Shown here: positions 36,137-47,000 of the stretch, in pieces
How positions within the stretch are numbered: position 1 is the first letter of the stretch
Layout: each line of letters begins with the position of its first letter
NCBI GenBank assembly: GCA_035235625.1
Contig: CP141142.1
Coordinates: 24,996,995-25,060,994 of the forward strand
Length of the DNA stretch: 64,000 bases
Source of the DNA: Saururus chinensis
Lineage: Eukaryota; Streptophyta; Magnoliopsida; Piperales; Saururaceae
Direction: 5' to 3'
Notes under the pieces: generated by a model
The model's input: the letters and a program-made list of their open reading frames with translations, nothing else
The model's database searches: none
Told to the model about the DNA's origin: nothing
Program-made: the position numbers and the translations under genes

Positions 36137-38278
36137 TAATCCCCCCCCCTTCTCTCTACATATTCTCTCCCCCTCTCTCTCCTCTCTCCCCCTCTCCTCT
36201 CTCTCTCTCTTCCCTCTCTTCTCTCTTTCTCCCTTCCCCTTCCCTCTCTCTTCCCTATCCTCTCTCTCTCTTCCGATCCCTCCCCGCTCTCTCTCTCTTC
36301 CCTCCCCTCTCTCTATGTCTTCTCTCTCCTCTCTCTCTCTTCCCTCCCCTCTCTCTCTTCCCTATCCCCCTCTCTCTTTCTCTTCCCTATCCTCTCTCTC
36401 TCCACCCTTTCTCTCTCTTCCCTCCCCCTCTCTCTCATCTAATTTCAAAATTTTTTAAGAATTTTTATTTTTTAAAATATATTTAAAAAATAAAAAAATT
36501 AATTTAAAATAAAATACTAATAGCGACGTATAATCCTATACATAACTATTAGTATTTTATTTTAAATTAATTTTTTTTTATTTTTTAAAATAAAAAAATT
36601 ATAAAAATTTAAAAACAACATCAAAATAAAATCCCTCTCTCTCTCTCTTCCTTCCCCCACTCTCCCTTCTCCCTCTCTCTCTCCCCCTCCCCCCACTCTC
36701 CCTTCTCCCTCTCTCTCCCTTCTCCCTCTCTCTCCTCCCTTCTCCCTCTCTCTCTCCTCCCTTCTCCCTCTCTCCTCCCTCCGCCCTCTCTCCCCCTCTC
36801 TCTCCTCCCCCTCTCTCTCTCCACCCTTTCTCTCTCTTCCCTCCCCCTCTCTCTCCTCTAATTTCAATTTTTTTAAGATTTTTTATTTTTTAAAATTAAT
36901 TTAAAAAATAAAAAAAATAATTTTAAAAAAATACTAATAGTGACATATAATCTCGCTATTAGTATTTTATTTTAAATTAATTTTTTTTTATTTTCTTAAA
37001 TAAAAAAATCTATAAAAATTAAAAAACAACATCAAAATAAAATCCCTCTCTCTCTTCCCTCCCCTCTCTCCCTTCTCCCTCTCTCTCCTCCCTCTTTCTC
37101 TTCTCCCTCTCTCTCCTCCCTTCCCCTCTCTCCCTTCTCCCTCTCTCTCTCCTCCCACCCCCTCTCCCCTCTCTCTCTCTCCTCCCTTCTCCCTCTCTCT
37201 CCCCCTCTCTCCTCCCTCCCCTCTCTCCCTTCTCCCTCTCCCTCCCCCTCTCTCTCTCTCTTCTCCCTCTCCCTCTCCACCCTTTCTCTCTCTTCCCTCC
37301 CCCTCTCTCCTCTAATTTCAAAATTTTTTAAGATTTTTTATTTTTTTAAAATTAATTTAAAAAATAAAAAAATTAATTTAAAATAAAATACTAATAGCGA
37401 TATATATGATTATACGTCACTATTAGTATCTGTATTAGCGACATATAATCATATACGTCGCTAATACAGGTAGTAATAGCGACGTATAATCCTATATGTT
37501 GCTATTAGTATTTTATTTTAAATTATTTTTTTTATTTTTTTAAATAAAAAAATTTATAAAAATTGAAAAACAACATCAAAATAAAATCCCTCTCTCTCTC
37601 CTCCCTCTCTCTCCTCCCTTCTCCCACTCACTCTCTTCCCTCCCCCTCTCTCCCTTCTCCCCCTCTCTCCTCCCTTTCTCCACCCTCTCTCTCTCCACCC
37701 TTTCTCTCTCTTCCCTCCCCCTCTCTCCTCTAAATTAATTTTTTTTTAAGATTTTTTATTTTTTAAAATTAATTAAAAAATAAAAAATTAATTTAAAATA
37801 AAATACTAATAGCGATGTATAGGATTATACATCTCTATTAGTACATGTATTAGCGACGTATATAGTAGCAACATATAGGATTATATGTTTCTATTAGTAC
37901 ATGTATTAGCGACGTATAATCATATGCGTCGCTAATACAGTACTAATAGCGACGTATAATCCTATACGTCGCTATTAGTATTTTATTTTAAATTAATTTT
38001 TTTATTTTTTTAAATAAAAAAATTATAAAAATTTAAAACAACATCAAAATAAAATCCCTCTCTCTCTCTTCCCTCCCCCTCTCTCTCTCCCCCCTCTTTC
38101 TCCTCCCTCCGCTCTCTCTCTCACTCTCACTCTCTCTCCCTCTCACCTCCTTCTCTCTCTCAACCCTCTCCCTCTCTCTCTCCCTTCTCTCTCCTCCCTC
38201 TCCCTCGTCCCACCCCTCTCTCCTCCCTCCCTCTCTTATTTTTTTAATTTTTTATTTTTTAAAATAATTCTTCTCCCT

Positions 38279-38323
<45 letters not shown>

Positions 38324-38507
38324 TCCCTCCTCTCTCTCTCCTTCCCTCATCTCTCTTTCTCTCTCTCTTCTCTCTCCCTCTCTCTCCTCCCTCTCACTCC
38401 TCTCTCTCGCCTCCCTCTCCTCTCTCTCTCCTCCCTCTCCCTCTCTCTCCTCCCTCTCATTCCTCTCTCTCGCCTCCCTCTCCTCTCTCTCTCCCCCCTC
38501 TCTTTGT
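36137..38507. repeat. ~430-bp composite tandem repeats (CT tract plus hairpin spacer)
   Basis: CT-rich tracts at about 36140-36440, 36632-36862, 37046-37312, 37588-37735, 38057-38235 and 38268-38507 alternate with AT-rich spacers that share CATCAAAATAAAATCCCTCT at their right end. The first spacers begin at intervals of about 425, 450 and 423 bp. Each spacer holds one or more large palindromes of the form ATACTAATAGCGACGTATA...TATACGTCGCTATTAGTAT. Confidence 0.9.
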
Positions 38508-38529
38508 CATTAAATTTTTTATTTAAAAA

Positions 38530-39040
38530 ATAGGTATTAGCAATGCATGTAACTATGCGTCATTACTACTAAGGGTAATAGCAACTCATAGTTACATATG
38601 TCGCTACTACTATCAGGTAGTAGCGACGTATATCTATGCGTTGCTATTAGTTCATAATTTTTATTTTTTTAATTAAAATTGATAAATATTAGCGACGCTT
38701 ATTTATAAACGTCGCTATTGTTGAACGTATTAGCAACATTTGTAAAAATGCGTCATTAATAATTTTAATTTTTTTTAAAAAAATTAATAGATATATCTTT
38801 TAGAGACGCTTATGCAAGAGTCGCTTATAACCTAAGTATTAGCGATGCATGAACTTAAGCGTCGCTAAAAGGTTACATATTAGTGACGTTTTTACTTATG
38901 TATCGCTAATAGGCTACCATTAGTGACGCATAATATTATGCGTCACTAATATTAGTTTTTTTTTGCAACGTTTTTTAATATGTCGTTATTAACACTTTAT
39001 AGCGACGCATTTTATTGCATCTAAGCGTCGCTAATACCCA
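38530..39040. repeat. Right subterminal AGCGACGC repeats of CACTA #1
   Basis: Inverted pairs of TTAGCGACGC and GCGTCGCTAA motifs with some decayed copies, ending GCGTCGCTAATACCC just before TTTTGTTGTAGTG. Confidence 0.85.
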
Positions 39041-39441
39041 ATTTTGTTGTAGTGATTGGAATTGCACAAAGGAACATCATATTTTCTCTTTGGTGAACGG
39101 TCGGCCTCAAGGATTGATATGTAGCACAGTGCAAAACAAAACCGAGAGTGTAGCATTTGGCAGCAAGGCATTAGTGATCGATTGGTACAACGACATGCCA
39201 GTTCCAAAGTTCTTTTTGGATAAGGATTTTATTCCAAATTGATTTCTTTTAAGCCTTTTGCCTTCCTAGGAGTCTTTATTCCATATTATTTTGATTATTT
39301 ATCAATTTTATGAGTTATTTTCTTTATTTTTGATTAGCCAATCATAAGGTAATTAGAGATTAGTTTCTTTTATTTACAATTATGTCATTAGGTATTGTAT
39401 AAAAGCTTGTCGCTTTCATAGAGGCCATGGTGTTGTGTTTT

Positions 39442-39445
<4 letters not shown>

Positions 39446-39516
<71 letters not shown>

Positions 39517-39539
39517 AAGAAGAAGAAGAAGAAGAAGAA
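39446..39539. repeat. (TA)n then (GAA)n microsatellite
   Basis: About 68 bp of TA followed by about nine AAG/GAA triplets, at the same place in the relic as the TA tracts at 669 and 1842. The triplet run is expanded only here. Confidence 0.92.
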
Positions 39540-40384
39540 ATTATTTCTTTCTCATTTATTTTCCGTGAATTTGCCATTGGAATTCATGAGATAGGAAGGT
39601 TGTGTGCTTTTGTAGCCAGATTTGTTGAACCATGCATATTCATCCCATCAATCCAGCCCAGCATCATTTGGTGGCCCATGAAGGTCCAACATCCAGCCTT
39701 AATGTCGTGGAGGGCATGTTGTAGGAATTGGTGAGATGAATGATTGCAATGAAGTAGCAAGGTTGTCTTGATAGGTAGAGCAGCTAACGCTTCATATGGC
39801 TCATTTGATAGCCATCATTGCTAGCCAAAATTCCAACTTGGTTCAACCGAATGTCCAAGTTGAAGATGATGAGACGGAGGTTGGTTTTAATGGCAAGAAT
39901 CCTTTCTCTAATGCTCCCTTAAGTGATGATGCTACGAGGCCGGTTAACATGGGCGACTCCCGCCATGAGCATCAAGGAGACCAGATGCTTACATGCCCCT
40001 GAGACAAGATGAGATGGCAAATTAGTGCTGGGAGGTTGGTTTGAAGATTGACATCCCTGAATTTCATGGGCTGCACCTCAATGCACTCAAAACACCACCA
40101 AAGCATCTACAAGCGCTGATCTAAAATTCTTTAAATGTGGTGGAAGGGTCATAGTGCGGCAAATTATCCTCGTAATAACCGGAACGATAAAGGATTGTTC
40201 ACTGAATATGTTGAGAATGCTGAGCTTGATAATGTTTCTTTTGATTACACAATCTTATATATGGTGAGGAAGGACTACTGAACAAAGAGATAGTGGAACA
40301 CGCATTTCACTCAAGATTTCTATTGATGAAGACAAAGTAGCAGCCGAAGGACTATAAAGGATCAGCGCTTGGCTATGGATTGGG

Positions 40385-41640
40385 ACGTAGGCCATATTAC
40401 TTGGGTTTGAAGGCTGTTATCGAACATATGTGCAAGACAAGTGAGAAATTTGATATTATCTCCTTGTCTGATGGTTTCTTTTATTTAAATTTGAAAATGA
40501 AGAAGACTATCTCAAAGTTCTTGGATCTATTTGGTCCATTGCTATCCGACCTTTGATTCTAAAAAGTTGGACTACAAATACCAAGCTAGTACGTAATTTG
40601 CTGAGTTCAATTCCATTATGGACCAGGCTTCCTAATCTTCCAGTTCAATACTAGAGTGTAGAAAATCTAGGCTGAATTGCTAGTTCAATTTGCTCTCCCT
40701 TATATATGGATTAGTTAACTAAAAATTGTCAAAGACTTTATTTTTCTTGTCTCTCTATGTGGAGATTGACGCTGGATGCTCTATGAGGGATCAACTCTAC
40801 ATTTATCGAAAAGATGGTTTAGGTTTTTTTCAAGAAATATCTAATGAGTAGAAACCTCCTATTTGCACTTGTTGTATATGTTTTGATCATTCCCCTGCAT
40901 CTTACACCACGCCTCAGGAGCTGGGTACCACAAGAGACAAATGCTGGACCTTCAAATGTTCTTACATAGGTTAAAAATCATAATGAAGATGTGATCCATT
41001 CTCTGCCAGAGTTAGAAGCTAGAGATCAGAGGGACATGGCTCCACAATCTCTGCCTCGGCCAGAGTTGGGTGCAGGACTAGGGGCTCATCCGAAATTATG
41101 GGTGATAATCTCACATCTCTGAGTGTTTCCAAAGTCAAGTCCATCATCTGCAATCCTTTGTCCCTGTTTTGAAACATAATGTTTCAAGTCATTAATTTCG
41201 GTGGTCATAATTCTAACAAAGAAAATCAGCATATCGTTCCTCATGAGGATGGGTTGATGGAAAAAATTGCAAGCAAGTCCACATCTATTCCTTGTGCAGT
41301 TTCTTTGGCGTCCCCTACATCCCATTGTGGTGACCAAGTGAATGATTAATAGATCAGTATCCTTCATCAAGATAATGATATTAATTCTATTCTCAGTGCT
41401 GAAATCTTTGTGGATTTATCAAATACTTTGAATCATGGTGGCACTAATATTGAAGTTGACTCTTCCCATATATCGTTTTCTGATAATGCAAATTCTTCTT
41501 CTCTGAAGAAAATTATAAATGTTTCTCCCTCATTGCCTAGCTCTCACACAGATGACTTTGGTTAAGTGAGCAGTAAAAACTCCAAGAAAAAACAGAAAAA
41601 GGCATTGAGAAAGGCTCAATCTACTCCATAGTATCCTGAT
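40385..41640 (+). pseudogene. LINE ORF1 (DUF4283), block 2, decayed
   Basis: Same order as the block 1 copy: GRRPYYLGLKAVIEHMC at about 40383, then a one-base loss in the run after DGF, FENEED and RPLILKSWTTNTK. The knuckle region near 40880 reads as a CTCC-type remnant plus FDHS. The C-terminal text missing in block 1 continues to about 41640 (an SKKKQKKALRKAQSTP-like basic tail). Several stops. Confidence 0.78.
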
Positions 41641-41689
41641 AGGGAACTCAGATCTTGGCTTGGTTGAGGCCAAACATGTCAATCTTTTT

Positions 41690-44040
41690 TATGAGTTTAG
41701 TTTCATGGAATACCCAAGGATTAAATCACCTAAATAAGGTTACTTTTTTTTGTACCTTAATTAGGAATCATTCTATGGGTATTTTGGGTCTTAATGAGAC
41801 TCGGATTAAAGAATTAAAGGCTAAGAACAATTAGTTTTCTATCAATTCAGCCTAGTCTTCTATTGATAATTATTAGTCTTCAGCCTCTAGCAATTTTTTG
41901 ATTGGATGGAACACATCTTTATATTCTATTAGAAAAGTTGATGAGGGTACTCAATATATACGTTGTATTATCATCAAATTGTCAAATAGTTTCCGCTTTG
42001 AGTGTACTTTTGTTTATGTAGAGAATTTATTATATGACCCGCCTGAGCTTTGGAATTGGATTGGGTGCCAATCTGGTATATCACTTCTATTCTATGGCTT
42101 CTTATTGGAGACTTTAATTCTTCCTTCCATCCAAGGAAAAAAATTTGTGGTAATAATATTCCTTCTTCATACCTCTCAAAAGTTAATAGAAGTGTTTATC
42201 ATGTTGGTTTACAAGAAATTAATCTTGATTCTTCATTCACATGGTCTAACAAAAGTGGAGGTCGTAGAAGAATTTTTTTGAAAATTGATAGAGTTTCTTG
42301 CAACATTGGATGGATTAATAGATTTCTAGGTGTAGTGTGTTGCCTTCTTCCATATGTGTCAGATCATCACCCCTTATTAATTGATATTAATCCTCCTCCT
42401 ATTTCAAGGAAAAATCCTTACAAATTTTTTAATTGTTAGATGAGCCTCGATGGTTTTAGAGATTTGGTATATTTTTCTTGGAATACGGATGTTCATGGAA
42501 ATCCATTGTCCTTTATGGTTCAGAAATTGAATCTCCTCAAACAAGCCATTAAAGTTTGAAATAGAGATAAGTTCGGGAAAATCAATAAAATAGTTGATGA
42601 AGCGAAGGTTATTCTTCAGCGTTGGCAACGTCTAATTATGGATGATCACTTTAATGATGGTTATGTTATTGAAGAAGCTAAAACTTTAGTCATATATAAT
42701 TAGGAATTTTGAAGAGAATAATCATTGTTTAGACATAAATCTAGAGTTAAATGGTTTTTGGAAGGAGAACGTTCTACAAAGTTCTTTCATTCTATTGCTT
42801 CCAAAAATATTGCACAATATTCATTTTCTTGAGGATTCTTATGGCAACAAATTGGACTCTTCTGACGTTGTGGTGAGGAGGCTACATAATTTTTCCAAGC
42901 CTTATATACTCCTTTTTCATCATCTCCTATTGGCATGTCTTTCGTCAAGGCTTGCCTCAGTGAGGACCAGGCTAATTCCTTAATTATTCCTATTACTCAA
43001 GATGAAATATATTAGACTATTATCTTCTCTCTAGCGAATAAAGCTTCAGGTCCAGATGGCTAATCTAAGGAGTTCTCTCTAGCAAATAAAGCTTCACGTC
43101 AGGATGGCTAATCTAAGGAGTTTTTTTGTTAGATATTGGGATGCCATTGGTGATGATATATGTAAGGCTATCTTGTATTTTCTTTCGTCTAGTATAATGT
43201 TAAGAGGCTTGAATAATACTTTCTTAACTCTTGTCCATAAAGAAAATGGTGCTACCTCTTTTAATAAATTCTTGCCTATGTGTAATTTTCTTTGCAAAAA
43301 CATCACAAAGATCATGACGTATAGGTTCTCTAGAGTTCTTCCTTATATCATATGTGACAATCAAGTTGCTTGTTTGAAAGTCATGCTTATCTATAATAAT
43401 ATCGTTCTTGCTCATGAGCTGCTTCACAATTAGCAAAGTAAGAGACATTCTAAAGAAGTTTGTATAAAAGTGGATCTAAAAGAAGCTTATGACAAAGCAT
43501 GTTGGGAGTTTATTCTTCAAGCTCTCTTAGATATTGGTTGTCCTTGTACTTGGATTTCTTGGATAAAGAAGTGTATTACAACTTCTTTTAGTGTTCTTAT
43601 TAATGGATCCAATTATGACTTCTTCCAATGTAATTGTTGTACTAGGGTTGTCCTCTATCCCCTCTTTTGTTTATTCTGGTTATGCAATCTTTCACTGATA
43701 TTCTTACTTATTATCATAATAGAGGCTAGATCAATATTCCTATTCATAGGAATGCTATTGGTGTTTACCAGTTGCTCTTCGCACATGATATCTTGTTATT
43801 TTCTTAGGCATCATATGCTTTAGCAATTGGTCTAATGGAGGCTATTGATTTGCTCTCTCAGATTAATGGCCTTATGGCTAATGATTCTAAAAGTTGCATC
43901 TTCTTATCGGTGAGCTATATTAAGAAGAGCACTTTTCTTTAGTTGTTTGGTTTTAGAGAAAAAATTCCATTTCGTTACTTGGGCTTCCTCTTTTTTCAAG
44001 TAGACTTCAGGCATATATGTGCTCTCATATTCTTGACTAA
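41690..44040 (+). pseudogene. LINE ORF2 endonuclease and reverse transcriptase, block 2, decayed
   Basis: Starts with the APE-type endonuclease: SLVSWNTQGLNHLNKV at about 41698 and GILGLNETRIKELKAK at about 41780, with FECTFVYVENLL, then YVSDHHPLLIDINPPP near 42353. RT blocks follow: WFLEGERSTKFFHSI, NNTFLTLVHKENGA and DLKEAYDKACWEFI (43470). At the catalytic site the text is LLFAHD (about 43775-43790) where block 1 has LLFADD, so one of the two catalytic aspartates is lost in this copy. Stops and frameshifts are present throughout. Confidence 0.88.
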
Positions 44041-44043
44041 TTC

Positions 44044-47000
44044 TGTAACGATTAGTATTTTGACCTAAGTACCTTATTTACTTAATTTCTTTCATCGTAT
44101 AGTAAGTTTGGGTGGCAACCTATTTAAATAAGAGATAAACTTTGAGTCCATTGTACCGGTACTAAGAACGTGAAAAACAAAAGGTCAAATGAGAGAAATA
44201 AGAGTTTTCAAATATTTATTTTATAATTATTCCAAATTTTGAATTGTGAGCTTGCATACATATGTGACCCACTTGTATCCAGAGGTAAATTATTAATTAC
44301 GAATTTTTATTTAGTTGGCTGTTTTAGCTTAAATCTAAAAGACCTAGTTGAATTAGAAATTAGCTTAGTTGAGAGGCTAAACTTCCCGGAATCCTAATTG
44401 AAGAGGGAACAACTCATATAAAAGAGAGGAGACATAGTTGATAAATGGAAGAAATATAAAGAGAAAACAAAAGAAAGAGAGGGGAAAGAATAGTGTTGGG
44501 TCGCAAGTACTATAGCGATACGGTATCTTTTAAACTCTGAGGTCCTGTCTCGAATCCATTGATCGCATTATAGTTTTATCACGCTTTTCTTTCGTGGTAA
44601 TGAAATTCTTTAAATGAATTGTAAATAATATTTAAGTTGTAATTGTGTTAAATCTTCCTTAATGTAATGGAATCAAATATCTAAGTCTCAAGCTATGGTT
44701 AGATTTTGATACATATGCCCAATGTCAAGAATGGCTTAGTCTATGCATGTTTTTAGTTATGACAATAAAGATCGATCACATTATAGTTCTATCGCGCTTT
44801 GCTTTCATGGTAATGAAATTCTTGTACGAATTGTAAATAATATTCAAGTTGTAATTGTGTGAAATCATTCGTTAATGTAATGGAATCAAATATCAAGTCT
44901 CATACTATGGTTAGATTTTGATTCATGTGCCCAATGTCAAGAATGGCTTATTCTATGCATGTTTTTAGTTATGACAATAAAGTTTGATTCAATTTAATTA
45001 AATTATGTATGATTGTGTTGTTACCTAGATGTTGTTACGTCTGAAACAAGACTATGAAGAAGTCAAATTCAGATTTATTTTATTTGCCAATTGTAGTAGA
45101 CAAGGTCGATCCACAGGGAAAGCCTTGTGCAACAAAGAAAATAGTTACGAAGAAATAGAGGAAGAAAAATTAAGAAAGAAAGAGTAGAAGAGTATTGAGG
45201 GAATAACACGTTAAGAAATCAAGATAAGAAAACACTAAGGCATTAAAGATCATTGTAACATCTAATGATGTTCTTCATATATCATGTTATCTCAGTTAGA
45301 ATTGAATGAAGATTCTATTTAACCGGAAGATATGAACATTAAAATTAAAACTAAAGATAGAAAATGCTTTGGATAGATGAAGGATAAAAATAATTGTCTC
45401 TTCAAGGTTTCTATGTATCCAAATCACAAAAGATCAAGAAGGATAGCCTTCAAGCATCTTATGTATCCAAATCACAAAGAAACAAGAAGAAGAACAATAT
45501 TAAATAAACATCACTTCAAATAAACAATACTTACTTGAAACCATTGATGAAACATGAATTGAACTCCATTAGATTGTTACAAATCACCTTTAGCCTTAGT
45601 TTGAGAGCTTAGAAAGCCATTACAATAAAACTAAAAACAAAATTACAAAATGAAAGAAGAAAATAGGAGAAGAGAGCTCCAAAGAGGAGAGAATGCCCCA
45701 TCTATCACGTCCACCCCTCTATTTATAGAAAAAGAAAGGGTTGCTTCAAAGGGTAAAATCAAATCATATCTTCAGATTTCATCCTGATTGATTGCCTGAT
45801 TCGACCCCTATATCTTCGGAATTTAGAATTTCTTCCTGAAATAATACTTGTAGCCACGGAAGTCTTCTTTCCATTGCCACCAGAATCGTATCAATCCGAA
45901 TTATACATAAAAAGATATGATCGAAATACTAAATCTGTGTCAATCTATCCGAATCAACTTCTTTCATAATTTAGTTCCATTAATACAAATCTCAAATCAA
46001 ATGGGTCCACAAGGTTGTGTTCGACCATTCCATGCATGTTAGACCATTATGAGCCCATTCTTGACTTTTAAATAGCTTTGGGTAGTTGGGCTCAACTTCC
46101 TCTTCCAGTTGTATCTTGTTGAAGCCTGTTTAGACATTTAAACTCAATTAAGGTCCAACTAACTTATTCAAAACATAAATAGCCCAAATCAATAATGAAT
46201 TAACACAAAATAGGATTGCAAATAGAAATTTAAAAATATTTTATTAAACATAATTTCAGTGCATCACTAGACTGATTTTTTCACCGACAAAGAGGTTGAG
46301 AAGTAAGAGTCGGTTTTTAGCTGCACTGCACAGTTAATTATTGACGTCCATGTTTGTGGAAATTCATGACCTGTATATAGGGTTTTTTTACTGTGGGTTT
46401 GGGTTTGTAGGCAATGATGAACTTATGAAAATAGATTATTAATCCCTTGGTTTTTGTTATTGATTGTTAGAATGGTGGAAAACTGAGTTTTGATAACTTG
46501 GAACCTTATCTGTGCGTAACTCTTTGTGAACAGAGAGTTTTTCTTCACTTTGATGGCAGTGGGGCGAAATTCTATCTCAGAGGAAAAGTTTTTCCGGAGA
46601 GCTATTAAGAACAAGCACGGAAAAGCTGGGTGGTCCATGGGCTTCGGAGGTCTGCCCATAGTCTCACTTTCCCAGTCCAGAACAGAGCATTAAGGGACGG
46701 ACTCTGTTCTGAACTTTAAGGAGCTTCAAGTCGATGGTCCAGTTCGGGTTTAATTCCTGGACCGGTCTAATAAAGGCATAAAATAATAAAATCACATATC
46801 TAAAATTGGTTCAAAACCATAGAAATTTTATAAAAATTCTATAAATTTATGGTAAGCTTATATAATCCTAATGAACATCCATACCAAATTCAGGTCGAAA
46901 TAAAATCTAAGTAATTGGATAAAATTACGGTTTTCCCTTTAATGGAAAATTTTAATGTGCCTAATGAACCTATCACGGTTCAGGAGGCTATATTAATAAA

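Larger units (their letters stand above)
34517..39054. mobile_element. CACTA element #1, complete and non-autonomous (4538 bp)
   Basis: Termini CACTACAACAAAA...TTTTGTTGTAGTG form a 13-bp perfect inverted repeat; the 3-bp target duplication is typical of CACTA (En/Spm) elements. Layout: left subterminal hairpins (34540-35030), GC-rich core (35040-35996), hairpin patch (36000-36125), alternating CT tracts and AT-rich hairpin spacers (36137-38507), and right subterminal hairpins (38530-39040). No TNPD/TNPA-like transposase frame is present, so mobilisation would need a partner element. It interrupts an old gypsy relic in block 2 only, so it inserted after the block duplication. Confidence 0.95.
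34226..40330 (+). mobile_element. LTR/leader and gag relic, block 2 copy, interrupted by CACTA #1
   Basis: Outside the CACTA insertion (34226-34516 and 39055-40330) this matches 1153-3330. The gag start (QMAHLIAVIASQNSNLVQPN-type text at 39796) is better kept than in copy 1. About 560 bp of gag corresponding to 2466-3027 is deleted at about 40065. The knuckle remnant KFFKCGGR lies near 40125. Non-functional. Confidence 0.75.
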
